Source: an uncultured Sphingobacteriaceae bacterium (lineage in GTDB: Bacteria; Bacteroidota; Bacteroidia; Sphingobacteriales; Sphingobacteriaceae). Taken from it: a DNA stretch of 64,000 nucleotides. The notes beneath the pieces were generated by a model. The model had not been told where the DNA came from. It was given only the letters and a program-made list of their open reading frames with translations, and made no database searches. This document shows positions 16,944 to 24,220 of the stretch, one piece after another. The position numbers were made by a program, and so were the translations under genes. Position 1 is the first letter of the stretch. Each line of letters begins with the position of its first letter. The stretch spans positions 207,406 to 271,405 of the forward strand of contig CAMLLO010000002.1 in the NCBI GenBank assembly GCA_946480915.1, written 5' to 3'.

Positions 16944-19282
16944 AACGGCATACCTATACCGAAATTATATTGCAAAAATCTGTATACATCGGGATCGTGA
17001 GTTCTTGAATATTCTGCCTTAAATTCGTTATTAAACAGATTTTTAATAACCCATTGATCTTTGCCTTTAAACTGCGGATCTTTTATTTTAGCACCAACAT
17101 CGAATCTGAAAACAAAGTATTCTACATCAAACCTTAATCCTGCTCCTGCACCGATCGCAATCTGATTAAAGAACTGATTAAACTTAAATTCACCGCCGGG
17201 ATTATTGTCAGATTTCCTGATTCTCCAAACGTTTCCCAAATCGGTAAAAGTAGCCCCTTTCAGCTTTGAACCAAAAAAATTATTTAAAATTTTGAATCGA
17301 TATTCAAGATTCGCTTCCAGCTTTAATTCACCAAACTGATCAAGATTAATAAGTTTTCGCCTTAGGTCACTGGTAGCCAGAGTATCTCGATTGTAGTTCC
17401 CCGGGCCAAGAGTTCTGGCTTGCCACGCTCTGTTACCTGTAGACCCGCCGGCATAAAAATTTTTTTCGAATGGAAGTTGAAGGTCTCGTGAATTGCCATA
17501 TGAATAAGCTATTCCGGGATTTAGTCTTGCAATAAACTGACGTTCACCGCCCAAACTTCTATACAGCCTAAAATCGGCTTCGGTTTTAGCATACTGTAAA
17601 TAGCGTAACCCTAAAAACGTACTATCCGTTTTTAATACTCTATCCAATAGGCTTAAAGTATTCCCACCTATGTCGTTGGAAGTTCTGAAATATATAAAAT
17701 TATCATAGCTTATCAGTTTTGAAGCATTTAAAGTATATGTATATAGAGCTCCTAGGTTAAAATACTGCCGATCATTCGTTTGTAGATATAGATTGTATCC
17801 CAATGAATCTAATTCCTTTCTAAAACCATCATCAAAAATCCCTCTGCGAAATTCAATATTTATAGGGGTAAACGAATGAAGTTTAGTTCGAGATTCAACC
17901 CAGTCGTAAGTAAGAGAGTTTATAAACAAACGACTTCGAAAGGCATTAACCTGATCAAAAATTTGCAAACTGCTTGAAATAGTGGTATGCGGAACGCCGT
18001 TTCTGCCTAGCCCACCTGTATTAAATGGAACCAGAAGTCTTGGAAAAGTAAGGTTCACACCCAACTGCAGGTCGCGGTTGAATATCCTTTTTGCCAAACT
18101 ACCTTTTATTACCGAATTAAATAAAAGACCATACCTGATTTTAAAATCAAATTGTTCCCCGCCACCAAAAACATTCCTGTTTGTATAGGTATTACCCAGG
18201 TTAAACCCATTGATTGCCGAATTAAATGTATATTCACCTTCAATCCGGTTACTAAGTCTTTTCATAGGAACCGCTTCGATAAAAGCATCCAGACCGGTAC
18301 TATCACTGTTTTTTTCAAAATCGATCTTCACGCTCTTAAAAACATTCAAATCGAATAACCTATCATATGTTAAGTTCTTTTTATCAATGTCATATTTTTC
18401 GCCATTTCGCAAATACGTATATCGCAAAATGGATTTAGGCTTGAATCTATGAGAATAATCCTTAAAAAAGTACTGAGAGTCTATTACTGCAGAATCTGGA
18501 ATTATCCCTTCAGTTTTACCATAACTATTTTTTATAAGTATAGAAGTATTATTTAAATAGTACACCTTATGTGTCGGGTGATCAACAGGATTGTCGAGGA
18601 ACAATTTAACATTTGCCGCGCTTGAATACAGATTGGTATCCACGGTAAATCTTACATATTGTTCCTTATAATCATAATATCCATCTCGCTGAAGCAGATT
18701 AAAAATTTGCTTACTTTCATTCCTTAACGAATCACCATCATACCGTGCTCGCTCTGTCAAACGGGTAAATGATGGCCGGTTTTCTACATACAGTTGTTTA
18801 ATAGCGGAATCCGGAATTACATACGAAAAGTTTTTTATGGTAAATGACGGTCCGGGCTCAGCAGTGAAGGTTATATAAGCCTTCTTTTTTTTTAAAACAA
18901 CATCGCTCTTAACCTGTGCTTTAAAAAAGCTTTTATCAAACAAAAATTTCTCGAGTTCCCGCCGGGAAATTTCGACTGAAGAACTATCCAAAATATTAGG
19001 AGCTTCGCCAATGTCCCGAATACGATCTGTTCTGTATTTGCCGTTCTTCGTATTGAAAAAATTATACAAGGCCAGGTTCAAGCGTGAGTTCGGCATAATA
19101 CCACGTTGAATATACAAGTTTGCCTGCTCAGAAAATTGCTTATCTATTCCTTTTATAGAAACCCGCCTTACCAGTTGCTGGTTATCAGACAGGTATTTTG
19201 TTGCAGAGCAGCCTCCAAAAAAAATCACCAAAAACAGTATACTTGCAGCAGATAAAGGACGAACTAAAAAATATGCTTTCAA
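16940..19282 (-). CDS. tamL: TamL-like lipoprotein of the BamA/TamA (Omp85) family
   Basis: A 780-residue outer-membrane protein. The N-terminus is a lipoprotein signal ending in LVIFFGGC (lipobox), so it is lipid-anchored, which is the hallmark of the Bacteroidota TamA homologue TamL. POTRA-like regions span about residues 35-330 (VRRVSIKGI, PGPSFTIKNF, DRLFDLNVFKSVKIDFE), followed by a 16-stranded Omp85 barrel with GGSTGNRAWQARTLGPG near residue 610 and FRFDVGAKI close to the end. TamL with TamB works in envelope biogenesis. The start is TTG at 19282; a stop lies four codons upstream and no ATG is available. The 5' end overlaps the divergent methyltransferase by 10 bp. Confidence 0.88.
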   Translation of the reverse strand: MKAYFLVRPLSAASILFLVIFFGGCSATKYLSDNQQLVRRVSIKGIDKQFSEQANLYIQRGIMPNSRLNLALYNFFNTKNGKYRTDRIRDIGEAPNILDSSSVEISRRELEKFLFDKSFFKAQVKSDVVLKKKKAYITFTAEPGPSFTIKNFSYVIPDSAIKQLYVENRPSFTRLTERARYDGDSLRNESKQIFNLLQRDGYYDYKEQYVRFTVDTNLYSSAANVKLFLDNPVDHPTHKVYYLNNTSILIKNSYGKTEGIIPDSAVIDSQYFFKDYSHRFKPKSILRYTYLRNGEKYDIDKKNLTYDRLFDLNVFKSVKIDFEKNSDSTGLDAFIEAVPMKRLSNRIEGEYTFNSAINGFNLGNTYTNRNVFGGGEQFDFKIRYGLLFNSVIKGSLAKRIFNRDLQLGVNLTFPRLLVPFNTGGLGRNGVPHTTISSSLQIFDQVNAFRSRLFINSLTYDWVESRTKLHSFTPINIEFRRGIFDDGFRKELDSLGYNLYLQTNDRQYFNLGALYTYTLNASKLISYDNFIYFRTSNDIGGNTLSLLDRVLKTDSTFLGLRYLQYAKTEADFRLYRSLGGERQFIARLNPGIAYSYGNSRDLQLPFEKNFYAGGSTGNRAWQARTLGPGNYNRDTLATSDLRRKLINLDQFGELKLEANLEYRFKILNNFFGSKLKGATFTDLGNVWRIRKSDNNPGGEFKFNQFFNQIAIGAGAGLRFDVEYFVFRFDVGAKIKDPQFKGKDQWVIKNLFNNEFKAEYSRTHDPDVYRFLQYNFGIGMPF

Positions 19283-20019
19283 AATCTCAAATCAGTTTTG
19301 TAAATGCATTACATCAAAAAAAACACCGAAAAGAACAAAATCTTTTCATCGCCGAAGGTAGTAAGTCGATAGTTGAATTTACACAATCAAACTACATTGT
19401 AAATACAATTTTTCACACTTCGGAAGCAACTCCAAAGTTGTATAATTTATCACAGAAAGTGAAACTTCTGGAAGTAAGTGATTCCGAACTAAAAAAAATC
19501 AGCACCCTTACCACCCCTAACGATGCTTTGGCTCTAATACAAATCCCTGAGAGAACGAATACCGCCAAAGAAAGTTTTAAAGGAAAGTTTGTATTGGTAT
19601 TAGATGGCATTCAGGACCCTGGTAATTTAGGCACAATAATCAGAACCGCGGACTGGTTTGGATTTTCGGATATAATTTGCTCTACGGATACGGTTGATGC
19701 TTATAATCCCAAAGTTGTGCAGGCAAGTATGGGTTCGCTTTCGCGGATAAATATATATCATGCAGATCTTAAAGAATTTCTCGGCCTTCCTAATATGAAA
19801 ATTTTTGGCGCTTTGCTGGATGGAAGCTCGGTTTATCAAACTGATTTTGGCAGAGAAGGTTATATTATCTTAGGAAATGAAGGGAATGGAATTTCAGAAA
19901 AGGTGAAAGCCCTAATTAACACTGCCGTGACAATACCAAGGTTTGGCGGTGCCGAATCCTTAAATGTTGCTATTTCTGCTGCAATAATCTGCTCAGAAAT
20001 CAAAAGAAATATTAAATAA
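19273..20019 (+). CDS. TrmH/SpoU family RNA 2'-O-methyltransferase
   Basis: A 248-residue SPOUT methyltransferase using S-adenosylmethionine to methylate a ribose 2'-OH in rRNA or tRNA. An N-terminal substrate-binding domain (RKEQNLFIAEGSKSI) is followed by the SPOUT core: VLDGIQDPGNLGTIIRTADWFG (motif 1, with the catalytic-region Asn-Arg), YNPKVVQASMGSL (motif 2) and ILGNEGNGI plus IPRFGGAESLNVAISAAI (motif 3, the trefoil knot). I chose ATG 19273; a longer frame begins inside tamL. The start overlaps tamL's start head to head. Substrate not determinable (RlmB- or TsnR-like). Confidence 0.9.
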   Translation: MLSKSQISFVNALHQKKHRKEQNLFIAEGSKSIVEFTQSNYIVNTIFHTSEATPKLYNLSQKVKLLEVSDSELKKISTLTTPNDALALIQIPERTNTAKESFKGKFVLVLDGIQDPGNLGTIIRTADWFGFSDIICSTDTVDAYNPKVVQASMGSLSRINIYHADLKEFLGLPNMKIFGALLDGSSVYQTDFGREGYIILGNEGNGISEKVKALINTAVTIPRFGGAESLNVAISAAIICSEIKRNIK

Positions 20020-20021
20020 TA

Positions 20022-20051
20022 TTGGGCGGCAACAATAAATTACTATTTTTG
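20022..20051 (+). promoter_or_regulatory. Bacteroidota housekeeping promoter of tRNA-Cys
   Basis: An exact TTG (20022-20024), then 19 nt, then TATTTTTG (20044-20051), matching the TTG-N19-TAnnTTTG consensus. Transcription should begin about 4-6 nt after the box, roughly 10 nt before the tRNA. It is the best complete promoter seen in the window. Confidence 0.8.
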
Positions 20052-20066
20052 CAATCCCTTAACAAA

Positions 20067-20137
20067 GGTCGGATGGCCGAGTGGCTAGGCAGAGGTCTGC
20101 AAAACCTTCTACAGCGGTTCGAATCCGCTTCCGACCT
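20067..20137 (+). tRNA. tRNA-Cys (GCA)
   Basis: A 71-nt cloverleaf. The acceptor arms GGTCGGA and TCCGACC pair fully; the D-loop lies in GCCGAGTGGCTAGGC; the anticodon loop CTGCAAA gives anticodon GCA; and the T-arm is GCGGTTCGAATCCGC. The discriminator base is T (U73), as expected for tRNA-Cys. CCA is not encoded. A 29-nt spacer leads to the small basic protein gene, which may be co-transcribed. Confidence 0.95.
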
Positions 20138-20166
20138 CAAGGAAAAAATTTAAAAAAAATTACAAA

Positions 20167-20346
20167 ATGGCAGTTACACGTTTAAAAAGAAAAGACAGAA
20201 GGAATAAAACGGTTTCACGCATGGAGGTTCAGTTTCTTAAATTAGGTCGCAATCTGGAAACAGGAAGCCGCTCTAAAGAATCTGCAACTAGCCAGCTTTC
20301 GAAAAACAACGCAGTTTTAGCTCAAATCGTAGCACAGGCAAAATAA
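20167..20346 (+). CDS. 59-aa basic conserved-looking hypothetical protein
   Basis: An ORF of 59 codons between tRNA-Cys and a strong terminator. The N-terminal third is very basic (MAVTRLKRKDRRNKTVSR); the rest is helical and polar (MEVQFLKLGRNLETGS, NNAVLAQIVAQAK). The size, the charge and linkage to a tRNA suggest an RNA- or ribosome-associated protein, but that is inference; I do not recognise a named family. An A-rich stretch precedes the ATG with no Shine-Dalgarno sequence, as is usual here. Confidence 0.75.
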   Translation: MAVTRLKRKDRRNKTVSRMEVQFLKLGRNLETGSRSKESATSQLSKNNAVLAQIVAQAK

Positions 20347-20365
20347 TTTTTGCTCGTTTCATTAT

Positions 20366-20397
20366 AAAAAACCCGAAGTAATGCTTCGGGTTTTTTT
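20366..20397 (+). terminator. Rho-independent terminator
   Basis: A-rich lead, stem ACCCGAAG / CTTCGGGT with loop TAATG, followed by seven T. It ends the tRNA-Cys/small-protein unit and faces the convergent pyrD gene. Confidence 0.88.
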
Positions 20398-20423
20398 ATT
20401 GACAAAGGTTTGTTATCTTTCAA

Positions 20424-21461
20424 TTATTGCGATTTTATTCTATTTAAAATCCCCTTGTTAATCCTCTTTACTAAACCTGGACCTTCATAAATAAACCCAG
20501 TGTAAATCTGAATTAAGGAGGCCCCCGCATCTAATTTCTCAAGAGCATCCTCAGCCGAATGAATTCCTCCGACGCCAATAATCGGAAAAGCTTTACCCGA
20601 TTTCTCTGACAAGTAACGTATTACTTCTGTAGACCTTTTAGTAAGCGGCTTTCCACTTAAACCACCAGTTTCAGATTTTACACGTTCTTCAGTGGTTAAT
20701 CCTTCCCTGCCAATAGTCGTATTGGTTGCTATTACACCCGCAATTCCAGTCTCCTGTACAATTTCCACAATATCATCCAGTTGAGCATCTGTTAAATCAG
20801 GCGCAATTTTCAAAAGAATAGGCTTAGAGACATTATTTTTCAAATTTCTCTGCTGCAATGTATTTAATATGTTTTTCAAAGGCTCTTTTTCTTGCAAAGC
20901 ACGCAAACCCGGAGTATTTGGCGAACTCACGTTTACCACAAAATAATCTACCACATCAAACAATGCATCGAAACACTTTATATAATCGCTTACTGCATCC
21001 TCATTCGGAGTAAGTTTATTTTTCCCAATGTTCCCCCCGATAATCAATCCGTTACGCTTCAAATGCTTTAGCCGAAGCGCTGCAACGCCTACCCCTTCAT
21101 TGTTAAAGCCCATTCTGTTAATTAAACCTGCATCAGCTGGAAGACGGAACATTCTTGGTTTATCATTTCCAGGCTGAGGAAGAGGAGTAACGGTACCAAT
21201 TTCAATAAAGCCAAACCCGAAATTAGCCAGGTCACTGATTGAGGAAGCGTTTTTATCAAAGCCAGCAGCTAATCCAACCGGATTTTTAAATTTCAAGCCA
21301 AATACTTCACGCTCTAACCGAGGATCATTTACCTGAAATATCTTTTTTTGTAAAGAGGAAACTCCCCAAATTCGATTCAGGTTTTTTAAAGTTTCGGTAA
21401 CAAAATAATGGATCTTTTCAGGCTCGAACTGAAATAAGAAAGGCTTTAGCAATTGATACAT
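20424..21461 (-). CDS. pyrD: Quinone-dependent dihydroorotate dehydrogenase (class 2)
   Basis: A 345-residue flavoenzyme oxidising dihydroorotate to orotate in pyrimidine synthesis, with quinone as acceptor at the inner membrane. The N-terminal helices ([20 protein letters not shown]) are the class 2 membrane-binding extension. Core motifs include [47 protein letters not shown] (active-site Ser block), [13 protein letters not shown] and [27 protein letters not shown] (FMN phosphate). I chose ATG 21461 instead of 21474-21476, because a TATTTTTG box (21466-21473) occupies the extra codons. Confidence 0.95.
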   Translation of the reverse strand: MYQLLKPFLFQFEPEKIHYFVTETLKNLNRIWGVSSLQKKIFQVNDPRLEREVFGLKFKNPVGLAAGFDKNASSISDLANFGFGFIEIGTVTPLPQPGNDKPRMFRLPADAGLINRMGFNNEGVGVAALRLKHLKRNGLIIGGNIGKNKLTPNEDAVSDYIKCFDALFDVVDYFVVNVSSPNTPGLRALQEKEPLKNILNTLQQRNLKNNVSKPILLKIAPDLTDAQLDDIVEIVQETGIAGVIATNTTIGREGLTTEERVKSETGGLSGKPLTKRSTEVIRYLSEKSGKAFPIIGVGGIHSAEDALEKLDAGASLIQIYTGFIYEGPGLVKRINKGILNRIKSQ

Positions 21462-21465
21462 CCTG

Positions 21466-21473
21466 CAAAAATA
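21466..21473 (-). promoter_or_regulatory. -7 promoter box of pyrD
   Basis: TATTTTTG on the minus strand, an exact TAnnTTTG. Only four bases separate it from the ATG at 21461, so the message is predicted to be leaderless. No clear -33 TTG at the usual distance. Confidence 0.45.
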
Positions 21474-21521
21474 CATGAATTATTGACTTTGAAATAAGAT
21501 CACTATTCAGAAACTTAAATT

Positions 21522-21529
21522 TAACTTTG
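21522..21529 (+). promoter_or_regulatory. -7 promoter box of mnmD
   Basis: TAACTTTG, an exact TAnnTTTG, 16 nt before the mnmD ATG. No obvious -33 TTG. Confidence 0.45.
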
Positions 21530-21545
21530 AAGCTTAATAGACGCA

Positions 21546-22220
21546 ATGACAAACTTGCATTTCGTGGTTACGGCAGACGGCTCGAAAACCATATTCAATC
21601 CTAGTGTTGGAGAAAACTATCATTCAAAACATGGCGCTTTGCAGGAAAGCAAGCATGTATTTGTGAAATCAGGCTTACGCTTCTTCCTGGAAAACAATAG
21701 TCAAACTGAGGTTTCTGTACTCGAAGTAGGCTTTGGAACGGGACTAAATTTTCTATTGAGCGCACAGCATTGTCTTGAAAATAAAATCGCTTTAAACTAT
21801 ACAGGAATCGAAGCCTTTCCTCTGTCTTCGGAAATGATTAACTCTACTGAGTACGAAAAATTTGTTTCGGACCAGTTGTACAGCCACTTTCTTCAAAACT
21901 ATCAGGAAAGCTTAAAAACCGAAGTTATGATTGATGAGTACTGCAGGTTACAAGTGGCAAAATGTAAGCTTGAAGATTTTAAAAGTGAAAAACAATTCGA
22001 TGTGCTTTACTTCGATGCTTTTGCAGCGATCCATCAGCCAGAGATGTGGACCACCGAGGCTCTTGAACGCTGTTGCAGCTCTTTAAAACCAGACGGGGTT
22101 TTTGTAACCTACGCGATTACAGGGAATTTAAAACGATCGATGAAATCTTTGGGATTTTCTATTGAAAAAGCTCCCGGCGCCCCCGGAAAAAGAGAAATGC
22201 TACGAGCGATAAAAAAATAG
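21546..22220 (+). CDS. mnmD: tRNA mnm5U34 methyltransferase MnmD (DUF752)
   Basis: A 224-residue SAM-dependent methyltransferase of the MnmC2/MnmD type, completing 5-methylaminomethyl-(2-thio)uridine at the tRNA wobble position. The N-terminus has NPSVGENYHSKHGALQES, a family signature. The SAM-binding motif is VLEVGFGTGLNFLL (about residues 57-70), followed by YTGIEAFP and the catalytic-region block VLYFDAFAAIHQPEMWT; the end YAITGNLKRSMKSLGF and APGAPGKREML is also typical. It is the stand-alone form without the FAD oxidase domain of E. coli MnmC. Confidence 0.9.
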   Translation: MTNLHFVVTADGSKTIFNPSVGENYHSKHGALQESKHVFVKSGLRFFLENNSQTEVSVLEVGFGTGLNFLLSAQHCLENKIALNYTGIEAFPLSSEMINSTEYEKFVSDQLYSHFLQNYQESLKTEVMIDEYCRLQVAKCKLEDFKSEKQFDVLYFDAFAAIHQPEMWTTEALERCCSSLKPDGVFVTYAITGNLKRSMKSLGFSIEKAPGAPGKREMLRAIKK

Positions 22221-22270
22221 TTTTCATTTATTAAAATATCTATTTTAGAACCTCAATAAACACACACACA

Positions 22271-22672
22271 ATGAAAATACGCACCTTTACTATTCTGGCT
22301 TTACTTTCGTCGATAATTATCGGAACATCAGCTACGATGCCGCAGCATCAGGATGATGAAAAACATGATTATAAAAACCTTAAGGTTCTTCCAAAAAACA
22401 TCACTCATGAGGAAATTGAAAAGGTAATGAAGCATTATAACACAGCGTTGGGCGTTAAATGCAATTTTTGCCACGTAAGAAATGAAGAAACGCAAAAGAT
22501 GGATTTTGCAAGCGATGCCAAAGAAGAGAAAATTACAGCCCGATCAATGATGAAAATGACCAATAAGCTGAACATCAAAAACTTTGGCGAAAAGAAAAGC
22601 CAATACAACCAGGCCGTTATGGAAGTAAGCTGCGTTACCTGTCATAGAGGGAAACATCATCCCGAGAACTAG
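22271..22672 (+). CDS. Di-haem c-type cytochrome (photosynthetic reaction-centre cytochrome-like)
   Basis: A 133-residue exported electron carrier. The signal peptide (about residues 1-22, cleavage near TSATMPQ) is followed by two CXXCH haem sites, CNFCH at about 65-69 and CVTCH at about 123-127. The spacing and the segment EIEKVMKHYNTALGVKC resemble the small cytochromes related to the reaction-centre cytochrome subunit that are frequent in Bacteroidota. It acts in the periplasm or on the membrane surface. A (CA)5 tract immediately precedes the ATG. The donor and acceptor are unknown. Confidence 0.85.
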   Translation: MKIRTFTILALLSSIIIGTSATMPQHQDDEKHDYKNLKVLPKNITHEEIEKVMKHYNTALGVKCNFCHVRNEETQKMDFASDAKEEKITARSMMKMTNKLNIKNFGEKKSQYNQAVMEVSCVTCHRGKHHPEN

Positions 22673-22700
22673 TTTTTATTCATTTCGTTCACCATCTCTC

Positions 22701-23510
22701 ATGCCAGCAAATATTCCACCTCAAGCCGCAAATACAGCTCCAGCTGCATTTGAGCGCCTCCTTACAATTATGGACACTTTACGGGAGCAATGCCCATGGG
22801 ATAAAAAGCAAACCCTGGAAACGTTAAGACATCTGACTATTGAGGAAACTTATGAGTTATCTGACGCGATTCTCGAAGGCGACAAACAGGAAATAAAAAA
22901 AGAACTTGGTGATATCATGCTTCATCTTGTTTTTTATGCCAGAATTGGATCTGAAACCGGTGATTTTACCATTATTGATGTTCTAAACAGCATTTGCGAA
23001 AAACTTATTCACCGTCATCCTCATATTTATGGAGATGTTAGTGTAACTAGCGAAGAAGATGTTAAACAAAACTGGGAAAAACTTAAATTAAAAGAAGGAA
23101 ATAAGTCTGTACTTGAAGGAGTTCCGTCTTCATTACCAGCCTTGATAAAGGCATCTCGCATTCAGGAAAAAGCCCGGGGTGTCGGTTTCGATTGGGAAGA
23201 GAAGAGTCAGGTTTGGGAAAAAGTGGAGGAAGAAATGAAAGAATTTAGAGATGAGTTTAACGCAGCCGACGAAACAGTGATAGACAGGGATAAAGCCGAA
23301 AATGAGTTTGGCGATCTTTTGTTCTCTCTGATAAACTATGCCCGCTTCATAGATATTAATCCTGAAGACGCCCTTGAAAAGACTAACAAAAAGTTTATTA
23401 AACGTTTTCAATACCTTGAAAGTAAGGCGGCGATCCTTAACAAAAGTTTAAAAGATATGACATTAGCTGAAATGGATATTTTTTGGAATGAAGCGAAAAC
23501 ACTGTCATAA
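22701..23510 (+). CDS. mazG: Nucleoside triphosphate pyrophosphohydrolase MazG
   Basis: A 269-residue all-alpha NTP pyrophosphatase that hydrolyses (d)NTPs to NMP and PPi, clearing aberrant nucleotides and possibly affecting ppGpp levels. It has two MazG domains. The first holds LREQCPWDKKQTLETLR, EETYELSDAI and KKELGDIMLHLVFYARI (EEXXE and EXXD metal sites). The second holds VEEEMKEFRDE and ENEFGDLLFSLINYAR. The internal segment LPALIKASRIQEKARGVGFDW is typical. Normal length. It follows the cytochrome gene by 28 nt. Confidence 0.95.
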   Translation: MPANIPPQAANTAPAAFERLLTIMDTLREQCPWDKKQTLETLRHLTIEETYELSDAILEGDKQEIKKELGDIMLHLVFYARIGSETGDFTIIDVLNSICEKLIHRHPHIYGDVSVTSEEDVKQNWEKLKLKEGNKSVLEGVPSSLPALIKASRIQEKARGVGFDWEEKSQVWEKVEEEMKEFRDEFNAADETVIDRDKAENEFGDLLFSLINYARFIDINPEDALEKTNKKFIKRFQYLESKAAILNKSLKDMTLAEMDIFWNEAKTLS

Positions 23511-23615
23511 ATTTTCTTTGTACTTTTATCCATCTGAAACTTATTGAATATCGTACTTGACTGTAGCATTATTACCTATTGACCCGTATTGTATTAAGAG
23601 AATGGTAGCCGATTT

Positions 23616-23634
23616 TATGCTAAAGTTTAGCATA
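23616..23634. promoter_or_regulatory. Perfect 19-bp palindrome upstream of ECF sigma gene
   Basis: TATGCTAAA-G-TTTAGCATA, nine perfectly paired bases on each side of one central G, ending 19 nt before the sigma-factor ATG. It could be a dimeric repressor operator, or a hairpin if transcription starts upstream of it. No regulator can be named. Confidence 0.55.
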
Positions 23635-23653
23635 CTTTAAACAAACCGCTTTA

Positions 23654-24220
23654 ATGCAGAAAACAATCGGCATATCTGAATCTGATTTGATTAAAAAATG
23701 CAAATCAGGAGATCTCAAGCACCAGGAACTGTTGTATAAGCAGTTTTATGGCTTTGCTATGGGAGTCGGGATGCGATACCTTTCAAACAGAGACGACGCC
23801 ATGGAGGTAGTTAACGATTCGTTCATGAAAGTTTTTAAAGGAATTCAGTTCTTTAAAGAAAACCAGCCCTTTAAGGCATGGTTAAGACGGATTGTAGTCA
23901 ATACCGCGATAGATTGCCGCCGAAGAAATTTAAAACATTCGGACCAACTAGATATTGAAGAAGCCGTATCCCTTGGGAAATCTGCAGAAGTTATCGATCA
24001 TCTATCTGCCAAAGATATTTTAAAACTGCTCGATAAACTTCCGGAAACTCACCGGATGATTTTCAACCTTTACGAGATCGACGGTTACAACCATGATGAA
24101 ATCGGGAACATGCTGAACATTCCGGTAAGTTCTTCGAGGGTCTATTTGAGCCGTGCTAAAGAAAAACTTAGAAAACAGTTAACCCAGCAACAGGAAACAG
24201 ATTATGAGCGATCAGTTTGA
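23654..24220 (+). CDS. ECF-type RNA polymerase sigma factor
   Basis: A 188-residue sigma-70 family ECF factor. Region 2 spans about residues 22-93 (LLYKQFYGFAMGVGMRYL, DAMEVVNDSFMKVFKGI, FKAWLRRIVVNTAIDCRRR). Region 4 spans about 118-177 (LDKLPETHRMIFNLYEIDGYNHDEIGNMLNIPVSSSRVYLSRAKEKL, containing the helix-turn-helix). There is no region 3, as in all ECF factors. The next gene starts inside its last codons (17-nt overlap) and encodes a membrane partner, probably its anti-sigma factor. A perfect 19-bp palindrome lies just upstream. Confidence 0.93.
   Translation: MQKTIGISESDLIKKCKSGDLKHQELLYKQFYGFAMGVGMRYLSNRDDAMEVVNDSFMKVFKGIQFFKENQPFKAWLRRIVVNTAIDCRRRNLKHSDQLDIEEAVSLGKSAEVIDHLSAKDILKLLDKLPETHRMIFNLYEIDGYNHDEIGNMLNIPVSSSRVYLSRAKEKLRKQLTQQQETDYERSV

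Noticed and set aside
22260..22270. (CA)5 tract directly before the cytochrome ATG as a phase-variable repeat
   Set aside because: Only about five dinucleotide units, probably too few for frequent slippage; it lies in the leader, so it would not change the frame.
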